Below, one piece after another: positions 28,777-37,001 of a stretch of DNA of 38,396 nucleotides (position 1 is the stretch's first letter; each line of letters opens with the position of its first letter). The stretch covers positions 12,357 through 50,752 of the forward strand of contig DOFS01000521.1 of assembly GCA_003523945.1 (NCBI GenBank), given 5' to 3'. The notes below the pieces were generated by a model. That model saw only the letters and a program-made list of their open reading frames with translations. It had not been told where the DNA came from and ran no database searches. This DNA comes from Nitrospiraceae bacterium (GTDB taxonomy: Bacteria; Nitrospirota; Nitrospiria; Nitrospirales; UBA8639). The position numbers were made by a program, and so were the translations under genes.

Positions 28777-29799
28777 CTATGGCGTAATGATGACGTCGAC
28801 AGAGGCAGGGAGACTGTCTGCGCCTAGAATGTCGGTGACCCTGAGTGTGAAGCGAAAGAGCCGTTCTTCAACCACAAAGGGGGCCAAAAATTTGGATTGG
28901 GCAGAATACGGATCAAGAAGCGGGACTTTACTCCCTCGTACTTGTTCCCAGTGGTACTGGAGAGAGCCACCATCGGGATCGTAACTATTTAAGCCATTCA
29001 AGGTGACTCGTGTTCCCGAAGAGACCGTTTGCGTTGTCCCGGGATTGGAAACCGGTGGGTGATTGGGTTCATCATTGACCTCAACCTGAATTTCCAGGGT
29101 GGCCTCTTGATTGCGGTTTTTTACGGTCAGCACAGTTTCTCCGTTCCCCACCAGACGAAGCCGGCCGTTTTGGTTGACGGAGATAATTTTATCGTTGCCG
29201 GACTGGTAGATGGTTCCGGTGGACTGGGCGCGAAGGGAGCGGGTAATCCCGTCTGAAAATCGACCAATCACAGGTAAATCTAATGTTTTTCCGAGAAAGT
29301 CCACTTGGTCATACACACGAGTCCCGCTGGCCCGTCCCAAGCGCAAGGGTTTGTCCGTCTGAAAGTCTATTTCCAGGAGTTCGGCGTTTGGTTCTATCTG
29401 AATCAGGATTTCATCGAAGATGGCTAAGGCTTCATGTTGGGATTGTCTTCCTCCCTGTTCGGCCACGGCGAGAAGCCGATAGGTGCCCATTGCTTCCTTG
29501 GGGATCAGGATGTTTCCGCCAAAGGGTGGGGTGCTTTTTGCTGTCGCCACAAGGGCCAATTTTTCCTCGACGAATTCACGCAGCATGTCGTCAAATTCCC
29601 CATACCAATAGTAGTTCACCTTGGTAACGCCCGGGAGATGCTCCAAATCCAGGGAAACCGAGATATGTTCGCCTGACTGGTGAACACTGCCTTCTTTCGG
29701 CTCAATGATGGAGAAGGACCAGGCTGGTTGAAGTCCGAGCAGGAAGGCAAGAGCGGTTAGGAAGCCTGTCGTCATGAGGGAGACACAAGGGCGAAACAT
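28777..29799 (-). CDS. exported Ig-like/PKD-domain protein
   Basis: The 340-residue product has a signal peptide (SLMTTGFLTALAFLLGL, cleavage near AWS-F). The first part is a beta-rich region of unknown type. Residues about 145-245 look like a bacterial Ig-like (Big2-type) domain with the VNQNGRLRLVGNGETVLTVK strand pattern. The C terminus is a PKD-like domain with PVSNPGTTQTVSSGTRVTLNG, then SYDPDGGSLQYHWEQVRG and FRFTLRVTDILGADS. Such proteins are usually surface or periplasmic and bind glycans or proteins. ATG 29799 has GAGG 8 bases upstream. No enzymatic domain is present. Confidence 0.75.
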   Translation of the reverse strand: MFRPCVSLMTTGFLTALAFLLGLQPAWSFSIIEPKEGSVHQSGEHISVSLDLEHLPGVTKVNYYWYGEFDDMLREFVEEKLALVATAKSTPPFGGNILIPKEAMGTYRLLAVAEQGGRQSQHEALAIFDEILIQIEPNAELLEIDFQTDKPLRLGRASGTRVYDQVDFLGKTLDLPVIGRFSDGITRSLRAQSTGTIYQSGNDKIISVNQNGRLRLVGNGETVLTVKNRNQEATLEIQVEVNDEPNHPPVSNPGTTQTVSSGTRVTLNGLNSYDPDGGSLQYHWEQVRGSKVPLLDPYSAQSKFLAPFVVEERLFRFTLRVTDILGADSLPASVDVIITP

Positions 29800-29997
29800 G
29801 TTCGTACCTCACAAGGAATCCAGAGCCAATGGTCTTATCATACATCACCCTTTCAAGAGGGTGCATCTCTTATGAGAATGACGAGTTTTTTGGCTTATGA
29901 GATGGGGAGACTGAAGGTTTGAAGTGTATTTGAAAATGAGTGAAATGAGGAATGACCAACACCTTGAATACCCTCCCGCATGACCTGCCGGAGAGCC

Positions 29998-30984
29998 TTA
30001 AATCGCCACCTTCTCCGATTCAGTATCCTGGTCAATCTGCTCAAGAGCTGACTGATTCAGCAACCAAGAGGGCACTGGTCGAATATCCCAGATGAGCCCG
30101 AAGAGTTGGAGTCCTCGCAACAAGTAATAGGTGACATCGATTTCCCACCATAGAAATCCTTGCCGGGCTGAGCTGCAATATTTATGGTGATTATTGTGCC
30201 ACCCTTCACCTAAGGTAATGATGGCCAGGAGGAAGTTGTTCCGGCTATGGTCGGCCGTTTGGTAACGCCGGCTGCCGAAAAGATGGGAGAGGGAGTTGAT
30301 GGTGAAGGTGCCGTGCCAGAGAGCAACGGTAGAAATCACGAATCCCCAGACCAGCATCTGCCATCCATCCGTGCCTAAGCCTGGATAGGCACTTCCGAGC
30401 CATTTACCCAAGAAAAACAGGGCAACTGCCAAACCAATTGGCACGAGCGTATCGAAACGATTGAGAAACCGGAGTTCCGGGTATCGGGCAAAATCTTTAA
30501 TCCGGTTCAGTTTTGTCGCAAGTTGGTCATGGGTCAGGAACCAACCAACATGGCTCCACCACAGTCCGCGGAGCACAGGAGAATGTACATCTGCCGGTTT
30601 GTCAGAATTGGCATGGTGGTGGCGATGGTTGGCAGCCCACCATAGGGGACCTCGTTGAGCCGCGCTGGCGCCAAGGCAGGCAAATAGGAACTGCATCACT
30701 CGTGAGGTGCGAAATGTTCGGTGTGAGAAATAGCGGTGATAAAAGCCGGTAATCGCGAACATTCGTACAATATACAAGGACACGGCAACTGCGATCGCTA
30801 TGGGACTCCAGCCCACCCAAAAGACTGCGAGGATTGCAAGATGCAAGGCCAGAAACGGGACTGTGCGCACCAGATCTATGTCGCGACCGTTTTTATTGGA
30901 AGCGAGTGCCGTCGCTTCTTGGCTGTCCAACAAGGACTTCAAAAGCTTCCACATGCCCAACATGATCCGCTGGATTTCTGGCAT
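29998..30984 (-). CDS. acyl-CoA desaturase-like fatty acid desaturase
   Basis: A 328-residue membrane-bound di-iron desaturase of the acyl-CoA delta-9 type. The three His boxes are intact: HRYFSH at residues 83-88, HRHHH at 120-124 and HNNHH at 263-267 in EGWHNNHHKYC. Hydrophobic segments around residues 42-78 and 180-225 form the membrane hairpins. It would insert a double bond into a fatty acyl chain using oxygen and reduced ferredoxin or cytochrome b5-like donors. AGGAG is well placed upstream of ATG 30984. The regiospecificity cannot be read from sequence. It starts about 570 bases from the downstream end of the damaged thioesterase gene. Confidence 0.92.
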   Translation of the reverse strand: MPEIQRIMLGMWKLLKSLLDSQEATALASNKNGRDIDLVRTVPFLALHLAILAVFWVGWSPIAIAVAVSLYIVRMFAITGFYHRYFSHRTFRTSRVMQFLFACLGASAAQRGPLWWAANHRHHHANSDKPADVHSPVLRGLWWSHVGWFLTHDQLATKLNRIKDFARYPELRFLNRFDTLVPIGLAVALFFLGKWLGSAYPGLGTDGWQMLVWGFVISTVALWHGTFTINSLSHLFGSRRYQTADHSRNNFLLAIITLGEGWHNNHHKYCSSARQGFLWWEIDVTYYLLRGLQLFGLIWDIRPVPSWLLNQSALEQIDQDTESEKVAI

Positions 30985-31554
30985 CCGTAATGCTCCTCTC
31001 TTATGTGTAGGGAATCCCGAGATATCAACAGGTTACGATTCAGAGAGCTTCATCGAGGCCTTCTTTGGAAACGGGGGCTCCACATTTAGATAAAGGGAAA
31101 ATTAGCAAACTCTACAAAGTAAACCAGAAGGAGGCCTCCTGGCAAATATAATTTCACAGAGTGTATGGTTTTTGGGATGTCATGGGAGTCTGAATTCTCA
31201 AAATACCAGTTCAAAAAAGACTGAGCCGGGCACCATCTTCGTTCTCTGGTCTACCTTTTCCAATGGTTCATGGGCTGACTATTGAGCTGATGAGGGGTCT
31301 TGGGCTGAATTTTCTCCTTTCGCGATTCCAAAAAGGAAACAACCGACTTTTTCCTGAACCTGGCGCATGTTGACCGAAATTCTGACGACACCCCAAATCT
31401 AACTGATATATCCGGCACTCCCTTCAATACGTCCGATCTTTGTGATTTGCTCGAAACTGTGCAGGGGAGGGAAAAGAATGAACATTCGCTTCGAGGGACG
31501 TTTGATTGAATTTTTCTGGGAAGGGTCTAGGGAAAACTTTGTTATGAGTTCTAG
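30985..31554. other. intergenic region with no gene seen
   Basis: Between the desaturase start and the thioesterase remnant. A 29-codon minus-strand frame (around 31290-31370) lacks support. I see no RNA gene. A desaturase promoter presumably lies here but no clear match stands out. Confidence 0.4.
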
Positions 31555-32028
31555 CTATTGTGAACTCTTCAGTGAGTCCTGTTGAAAACGCAGACTAACA
31601 AATTTACCCTCAGATTTGCCAACCTGTTTCCTCAGACAGTGCCGTATGTGTATGGAGGTTATTGAAATTCGCCCGGTTTCTTCGTTTGAGTGTTCCCATG
31701 AATTTAGCCCATGCCAGTGAGTTCGGAGTTGTAGAAGTGGCTAAAAATGCATTCACAATGGGCTGCTCATAGTTAATGGTATTTCTCTGAATCACAATAC
31801 GACAGCTCACATATTCCTGTTGCAAGCGAACATACAGAAGAGGCCAGGCCGCCAGGATAACCACATCTGAGGCGCTCCCGCCAAATACGGTTTCACGATG
31901 GTTAATATTGGGAGCAAGCGGACCGCGAAAGGTGAGCCGGTTATCTTCAGCTACCAGACTTCAATTCCAATTGATTTTGATAGCGGAATAGGCTCGGGGA
32001 GAAACTGCTCAAATTCACCAGGATCCAT
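31555..32028 (-). pseudogene. frameshifted YiiD-C-type thioesterase (hotdog) gene
   Basis: Three frames together make one protein of the YiiD C-terminal thioesterase family, related to FabY. The first frame from ATG 32028 reads MDPGEFEQFLPEPIPLSKSIGIEV and stops at TAG near 31951-31956. A different frame then carries on without a gap: RLTFRGPLAPNINHRETVFGG, then DVVILAAWPLLYVRLQQ and INYEQPIV. Near 31672-31674 (a CCC run) the frame shifts again, and the expected ending ISITSIHI to GKSEGKFVSLRF runs to a TAG at 31555. Two independent frameshifts point to a decayed gene, though sequence error at the CCC run is possible. Upstream coding sequence to 32142 has a LPFFQFLGF patch like a GNAT end, weakly suggesting a lost acetyltransferase domain. 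Confidence 0.65.
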
Positions 32029-32241
32029 AAGGCACTTTGTAAAACCTAAAAATTGAAAAAAGGGTAGGTCGTTAAAAGGCTTCAGTGCAATCTCACCATA
32101 ACTATGACGGATTATCCTTATTTTTAAAAGGGTGGCAGGCAAAACCCAACGAGCAGTTTAACCGCGTCCTAATTTATATTCGAAGAGTGATAATCACCGA
32201 AACAATTAGGAATAGCTTATCCTCCCCCTCGAAGTTTGATT

Positions 32242-32847
32242 CTATGCCTGGGACAGTTCTTGTGGATTCTGTTTTTCGATCAGCACTGCTGCAGCGCGTT
32301 TGGCAATTTTGGCTGCGCCAGGTTTTCGAGACACTTGAGCGGTTACGATTGCGCCTTCCAAAAGGAGTGCGAGTTCTTCGGCCAACTGCTGAGGATTCCG
32401 CGCTCCCATCCTCATGCACAGGTCTTGGATAAACTGTGCCATCATCATTTTGAAATCGCCGCAGACGTTTCGAAGTGAGGTGCCTGGGTCGGAATGCTCG
32501 CCAACGGCATTAATGAACATACATCCATAAAAATTATTTTGTTTGAACCAAGCCTCAGCCACGTCAAAGATGGCAAGAAGGCGGGTTTTGGGAGTTCTTG
32601 CTTTGGCTTCCACTTGGCGCATAAAAGAATTACGAAACTCCCCGTCATAGTGTCGCAGTGCTGCCAGAACCAATTCTTCTTTCGAACGGAAATGTGTGTA
32701 CAGGGTTTTCTTGGTGACACCGGACTGTTTCACGATGGTGTCGATCCCCGTAGCATGAATCCCGTTCTTCGCAAATAAGTCTACAGTCGTCCGGATGAGT
32801 TGTTCTCGTTTGGAAGGGGTGACGCTTCTTTTTTTTATTTTGCTAAA
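32242..32847 (-). CDS. TetR/AcrR family regulator without a recognisable start codon
   Basis: TetR family with a classic N-terminal DNA-binding domain: KREQLIRTTVDLFAKNG, then IDTIVKQSGVTKKTLYTHF and RSKEELVLAAL, followed by a ligand-binding region with one CMF Cys. The frame is open back to a TAG at 32851-32853. The first conventional start codon, GTG 32733, lies inside the helix-turn-helix and would delete its first half. At the position where ATG would be expected (9 bases after GGGAG), codon 32847-32845 is TTT, followed by AGCAAAATAAAA coding SKIK. So the start codon may be mutated or a non-standard start used. It is divergent from the YHS gene and probably controls it. Confidence 0.75.
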   Translation of the reverse strand, partial: FSKIKKRSVTPSKREQLIRTTVDLFAKNGIHATGIDTIVKQSGVTKKTLYTHFRSKEELVLAALRHYDGEFRNSFMRQVEAKARTPKTRLLAIFDVAEAWFKQNNFYGCMFINAVGEHSDPGTSLRNVCGDFKMMMAQFIQDLCMRMGARNPQQLAEELALLLEGAIVTAQVSRKPGAAKIAKRAAAVLIEKQNPQELSQA

Positions 32848-32892
32848 CCACTACGTCTCCCAATATTTTTAAAAAATTATGAAGGTTACTAA

Positions 32893-32904
32893 AACAGTAC
32901 TGAT
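32893..32904. promoter_or_regulatory. candidate TetR operator, copy 1
   Basis: AACAGTACTGAT contains the perfect palindrome CAGTACTG, sharing the CAG-N2-CTG core with a second, longer palindrome 130 bases to the right. It lies just upstream of the TetR gene, where autoregulation would occur. Confidence 0.45.
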
Positions 32905-33022
32905 AAAAAATTCCACAAATTATCATTGTATTCGAATGATTTGAACTGCGTTAGCCTAGGTTGAACCAATTAGAAAATAAGTGTAACGAAACCTGGATTC
33001 ACCTGACTAGGCTTCGTAAAGG

Positions 33023-33036
33023 ATACAGATCTGTAT
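33023..33036. promoter_or_regulatory. candidate TetR operator, copy 2, overlapping the YHS promoter
   Basis: ATACAGATCTGTAT is a perfect 14-base palindrome. A -10-like TATACT (33034-33039) overlaps its right arm, so bound repressor would block the promoter of the YHS-P460 pair 45 bases downstream. Size and symmetry are typical of TetR-family operators. Confidence 0.6.
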
Positions 33037-33080
33037 ACTAATTTTTATTAACCCTTTTATCCTTAAAAAGGAGTTCCATC

Positions 33081-33542
33081 ATGAAAATGATGAAGTCCGT
33101 GTTAGGTTCTCTGTTCATGGTGTTCATGGCTATCGTCGCCACGCCCGCTTTCGCCGGGGATGTCACCCATAGCACCCCTGGACTCAGTGGTTATGATCCC
33201 GTCGCCTACTTCACCGAGGGTAAACCAATGAAGGGCTCAGGTTATCATGTGGCCGAACATCTTGGGGTGACGTATGCCTTTGCCACCAAAGAGCATAAAA
33301 GATTGTTCGAGGAGAACCCCGAGAAATATGTGCCAGCTTATGGGGGGTATTGTGCCTATGGTGTTGCAGTCGGGAAAAAGTTCGTGTCTGACCCGGAAGC
33401 GTGGAAGATCGTTGAGGGCAGACTGTATTTGAACCTGGATCGGGATATTCAGAGCAAATGGGCCAAGGATATTCCGGGCTACCTCAAAAAGTCCGAGGTC
33501 AAGTGGCAAGACATCAAAGATAAGGCCGCGTCGGCACTGTGA
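33081..33542 (+). CDS. exported YHS-domain protein
   Basis: A 153-residue protein with a signal peptide (SVLGSLFMVFMAIVATPAFA-G). The YHS domain covers about residues 35-95: LSGYDPVAYFTEGK, then YAFATKEHKRLFEENPEKY and YGGYCAYG, whose Cys and aromatic residues are the family hallmark. YHS domains are thought to bind metals such as copper or to accompany metal handling. AAAAAGGAG is well placed upstream of ATG 33081. The next gene, a cytochrome P460, is 88 bases downstream on the same strand, suggesting a periplasmic pair under one promoter with the palindrome at 33023. Its biochemical task is unproven. Confidence 0.88.
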   Translation: MKMMKSVLGSLFMVFMAIVATPAFAGDVTHSTPGLSGYDPVAYFTEGKPMKGSGYHVAEHLGVTYAFATKEHKRLFEENPEKYVPAYGGYCAYGVAVGKKFVSDPEAWKIVEGRLYLNLDRDIQSKWAKDIPGYLKKSEVKWQDIKDKAASAL

Positions 33543-33552
33543 GGGATGAGGC

Positions 33553-33593
33553 TGAGGCCCGCTGCAACAATCCATATGACAAGGTGGGCCTCA
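33553..33593 (+). other. intercistronic hairpin between YHS and P460 genes
   Basis: An 8-bp perfect stem TGAGGCCC (33553-33560) with GGGCCTCA (33586-33593) and a 25-base loop, without a T-run. It begins 10 bases after the YHS stop and may set differential expression or act as an RNA processing site. Confidence 0.4.
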
Positions 33594-33630
33594 TGCTTCC
33601 CTTAAAACGAAACGAGTCAAGGAGAAGTAC

Positions 33631-34227
33631 ATGAAATCATTCACGATCATGGCGACGATAGTGATAATCGGTCTGGGGAGTTGGGCAAGCTGGGCGATGA
33701 CCAAGGAGAGCAGGGGCTTTGCGCCCAACGTTGATACCGAAACGGGAGCCATTAGCGTTCCGCCGAACTATACCGATTGGCCCTCACTCGGCACCTGGGC
33801 GCATGCCAAGGTGGAAGGCGAACCCGGACTTCAAGAATATCATGTGGTGTATACCCAGCCGGAAACGATCAAGTATTACAAAGAGAAAAATCGGTTCCCC
33901 GACGGGGCGGTGTTGGTGAAAGAACTGCTCAATGCCGAAACTATGTCGATGACGACCGGCCCGGCGGTGGGTCACGCCACTAGCCTTAAAGGCTGGTTTG
34001 TGTTGGTCAGGGACACAAAAGGCCGTTTTAAGGAATCAAGTCTGTGGGGTGACGGCTGGGGGTGGTCGTTGTTTAATCCTGACGATCCCCAACACACTGT
34101 ATCCAAGGATTACAAAATCGACTGTATTCCCTGTCACACCCCCGCTAGAGAATTGGCTCCCCGACAGGCCGTGGACGCGGATAAATGGATTTACTCCTTC
34201 GGCTATCCCGTCCTGCAAAAGAAATGA
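33631..34227 (+). CDS. cytochrome P460 family protein
   Basis: The 198-residue protein starts with a signal peptide (ATIVIIGLGSWASWA) and has one c-type haem site, CIPCH, at residues 165-169. The P460 fold is indicated by the segment WAHAKVEGEPGLQEYHVVYTQPE and by RFPDGAVLVKEL with Lys97. P460 haems are cross-linked through a lysine in the best-studied members, and Lys97 is a candidate, but this cannot be proved from sequence. Such proteins oxidise hydroxylamine or handle nitric oxide. AAGGAGAAG precedes ATG 33631. It is cotranscribed with the YHS gene, and both are periplasmic. A related reading is the broader P460-like periplasmic cytochromes of unknown substrate. Confidence 0.85.
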   Translation: MKSFTIMATIVIIGLGSWASWAMTKESRGFAPNVDTETGAISVPPNYTDWPSLGTWAHAKVEGEPGLQEYHVVYTQPETIKYYKEKNRFPDGAVLVKELLNAETMSMTTGPAVGHATSLKGWFVLVRDTKGRFKESSLWGDGWGWSLFNPDDPQHTVSKDYKIDCIPCHTPARELAPRQAVDADKWIYSFGYPVLQKK

Positions 34228-34343
34228 CGGGGAGATTAATCCGGTTCCTTTATATAGAGAAACTGGAGGGTAGAGGCGCCAGGGGAGGCAAATGGTTATC
34301 ACAATGGGAAACAAGGTTGCCACCCTATAGCTGAAACCAAAAG

Positions 34344-34376
34344 TGCAACTCCCCCAGCTTAATGGGGAGAGTTGCA
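34344..34376. terminator. hairpin after the P460 gene
   Basis: TGCAACTC pairs with GAGTTGCA, with an inner CCCC/GGGG stem and one bulge. It lies about 120 bases after the P460 stop. No run of T follows, so rho-independent termination is doubtful. Confidence 0.45.
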
Positions 34377-35491
34377 GAATGAAAAGTCTATCTCACTTGA
34401 TCGAACGTCAACTTAAATTTAGTAAGATCAAGAGAAGTTTGAAATATTTTGACGTGTGAAAGCCTTCTGTAAACGCGCCGCCAAATAGCTTGCCTTTTGT
34501 GGTCGTCCATTTTATCGCGGGTATATGCTATCAATTTCTTCAAAAAATTAGGATGATCCGTGAAACGTTCCTGTCCCAGTTATGTGTCAAAATCTATAAC
34601 CTGTCATTGCTTTTCTTAACACCAGTGTGGACGTTTCGTAAGAGCTCATTCTTCGAAAGAATTCCTCTACAAAGCTCGTAATTCCATAGAAACGCTCTAA
34701 ATAGTCTTGGAATATGGTCAGATATGGAATTGTCTCACTATGGGAAACCGGTTGAGCGATGCATAAGGCATGGTCTTTTTGAGGAAAACATCTGAACTGG
34801 CATGATCTAAAACCCAGATTTCCCTGGGAGAAACTAATGTAGGTCCGGAGCCAAGTCTGTTGTTGAATGTTTCGCTCGGCCGACATGTGTCTTTTTTGCC
34901 GTGAATTTTTATTTGACTTTGGCACTTGGGAGAATCGGGTTTCGGCCTGGAACCTGAGGTCCCTTCCTTTCGGCAAAAGGACGCAAAACCATTTACATAA
35001 TGGCCAAGTCGGCACATTGAATCGTTCTGACGCACACCGTGGAGGGGCGGAACAACTCCCAGGGCTCAAACAGGGTCCACTCCTTGATTTGAGTGTCAGC
35101 CGGGTTAGCCGCCCTGCAGGCGTTGGGTTAGATGAACATAAGCTTGCGTCACCTGAGTCGGAGGTCAAGTCAGTGGTTAAGCGGTTCATTTCATCCTGCC
35201 TGTTTATGCATCCTTTCTAATGCTGATTGGCGGGTCTATTTCCGGATTGTCTACGTTCAGGGGCAGAAAAACTGAAAAGATAGCGAGTCAACCAAATATT
35301 TAACCTACTTTTATGTCCCTTGTTCATGAGCCGATTGTTTTGCGTTATTGACACGTCGTGGCTCCTTTGCTACCTATCGCCTTGTCCCCCAAGGCGTGTA
35401 TATTTCCTATTCCCGGTGGGCACGGCGTTCTACCTTTCGCAAGAAGAACTCCTTTCTCGATATGCACTTTACTACAAGGAGGTTGCATGCT
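34377..35491. other. 1.1-kb stretch without a convincing gene
   Basis: Several long open frames overlap on both strands (minus 34587-35189, plus 34867-35220, minus 34718-35035), but none has a ribosome binding site or recognisable domain. A minus-strand patch (PTLVSPREIWVLDHASSDVF) reads like protein and is followed in another frame by IPYLTIFQDYLERFYG, so a decayed gene is possible. Confidence 0.4.
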
Positions 35492-36178
35492 TTGAAATTT
35501 TCAATCTATCTCGTCTTGTTAGCGATCTCCTGGCTTGCCTTGCCCACACAGCCCTTGGCCGCAGTGGGAGACGTGAATTACATCTCTGACGTCGTAACCG
35601 TCCCGCTACGCAGTGGACCCTCCAATGCCCATCGCATCATACACCGTGGCCTACCAAGCGGGACCAAAATGACCATTCTTGCGACAGACGAGGAGGCCGG
35701 TTTTACTCAGGTTCGGACTGATGGCGGATTGGAAGGCTGGGTCACTTCACAGTATCTCACCGGGGAACCCATCGCTCGTGTCAAACTGGCCGCGGCCGAG
35801 AAACGCCTTCTGGCCCTCAAAACCGAAATCGATAAGGAACGTGAAGCGCGTGTGACCATTCAGTCTGAGTACAAAGAAACCGAGGCTACCAACCAGACGC
35901 TGGAATCGCAGGTGCAATCCCTGGCAAAAGAACTTGCGGAGCTGAAAAGTATATCAGCCGACCCGATTAAGGCGCATGCCCGCAATCTCGAGCTGACCCA
36001 ACAGAACGAACGCCTAGTAAACGAAGTGAGCGATCTCTCCTCTACAGTCAGGCGGTTGGAAAATAACGTACAACTGGAATGGCTGCTGTACGGTGGCGCT
36101 CTTGTACTCATCGGCTTAATACTAGGAATAGTCTTAAAATCACGACCTCGACAGACGACTTATTCCCGCTATGGGTAA
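35492..36178 (+). CDS. YgiM-like exported SH3-domain protein (TIGR04211 type)
   Basis: A 228-residue protein. The signal peptide (KFSIYLVLLAISWLALPTQPLAA) is followed by a bacterial SH3 domain with the YISDVVTVPLRSGPSNAHRII opening and GLEGWVTSQYLTGEP ending. A coiled coil of about 85 residues rich in Glu/Lys/Gln/Leu follows, then one membrane helix (EWLLYGGALVLIGLILGIVL) and a basic tail, the same order as E. coli YgiM. I chose TTG 35492 because AAGGAGG (35476-35482) is 9 bases upstream. ATG 35462, with 10 more residues, is the alternative. SH3b domains often bind peptidoglycan, so an envelope role is inferred. Confidence 0.8.
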   Translation: MKFSIYLVLLAISWLALPTQPLAAVGDVNYISDVVTVPLRSGPSNAHRIIHRGLPSGTKMTILATDEEAGFTQVRTDGGLEGWVTSQYLTGEPIARVKLAAAEKRLLALKTEIDKEREARVTIQSEYKETEATNQTLESQVQSLAKELAELKSISADPIKAHARNLELTQQNERLVNEVSDLSSTVRRLENNVQLEWLLYGGALVLIGLILGIVLKSRPRQTTYSRYG

Positions 36179-36280
36179 GTGCCAGGTCGAAAAACCCGTG
36201 TCCAGGAGTCATTTATTCCCTAGAGAAGCCATCTTTAACTCACTGGAACACGGCCTGTCGGGTAGAGAGGTCTTGCCGAT

Positions 36281-36715
36281 TTATTTCAAGGCCTCAAGGG
36301 TGGTACGGAGTTCTTGGACCTCTGTCTTAAATAACGCGAGGTGTTCATCCCGTTGAGGTTGAACATCTTTGAACTCCCATATACGCTTAAAAATAGCCCA
36401 CAGTTCCTTATTGTGGGTTACCGCGAGAGCGTAAGTCGGGGTTTCCCGTTTGGCCTCGTCCACACAACATAACGTATTGTCGAAGGCATGAAATTGATTG
36501 TGCAGATCGTCTAATGACTGATCGTTCCCTGTTCCGCCTTTTGCCGCTTCTGCACTTGCTTCCATCATGGAAGTGAGATTTAGCACCGTTTCGACGTGGG
36601 TGCTCCCTTTGGCTTGCGCCGCATAGTCATCCGCACGTGGATAGAACACATAACTGCATCCGGTAAATCCGAGGAGCAATGCTGCGGTCAGTACCATTGC
36701 TGCAATCTTTTGCAT
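36281..36715 (-). CDS. small lipoprotein, unknown function
   Basis: The 144-residue product has a lipoprotein signal: hydrophobic stretch MVLTAALLLG and lipobox FTGC with Cys20 as the lipidated residue. The mature part is soluble and mostly helical, with a Cys pair (TLCCVDE) and several charged helices (WAIFKRIWEFKD, then FKTEVQELRTTLEAL). AAAGGAGGGAG sits 7-8 bases upstream of ATG 36715, an excellent site. It is convergent with the YgiM-like gene, 102 bases apart. No family recognised; membrane-anchored on the outer side of the inner membrane or in the outer membrane. Confidence 0.7.
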   Translation of the reverse strand: MQKIAAMVLTAALLLGFTGCSYVFYPRADDYAAQAKGSTHVETVLNLTSMMEASAEAAKGGTGNDQSLDDLHNQFHAFDNTLCCVDEAKRETPTYALAVTHNKELWAIFKRIWEFKDVQPQRDEHLALFKTEVQELRTTLEALK

Positions 36716-37001
36716 AAATTTCTCCCTCCTTTATGTGAATGGGCACGGTTCCGTTTATTCTCTATGGATTCTATAAGTCGAATTTTTAGTTTTGGTTGTT
36801 TTGTGAATTTAGCGTATCCTGGAAAGTAGACTTATACAACCACCATATCAGGAAAGGATCAGGGGGGATTTGTCAAAGTGGGATAGAAAGGCAGTTCACA
36901 TTTGTGAGTTCTCACCGCATATCCCCCATTCCGCTTCTTCTCAAGATGGCATAGCCGTCACTCCGACCAGTATACTGAAATTGTAAGAGAATTGATGACT
37001 T

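Noticed and set aside
29846..29862. Small hairpin CACCC/GGGTG upstream of the PKD-domain gene
   Set aside because: Too short and without a T-run or promoter context.
34587..35189. 200-codon minus-strand frame as a gene
   Set aside because: Composition is rich in Ser, Arg, Pro and Cys without domain pattern, no ribosome binding site, and it overlaps other open frames.
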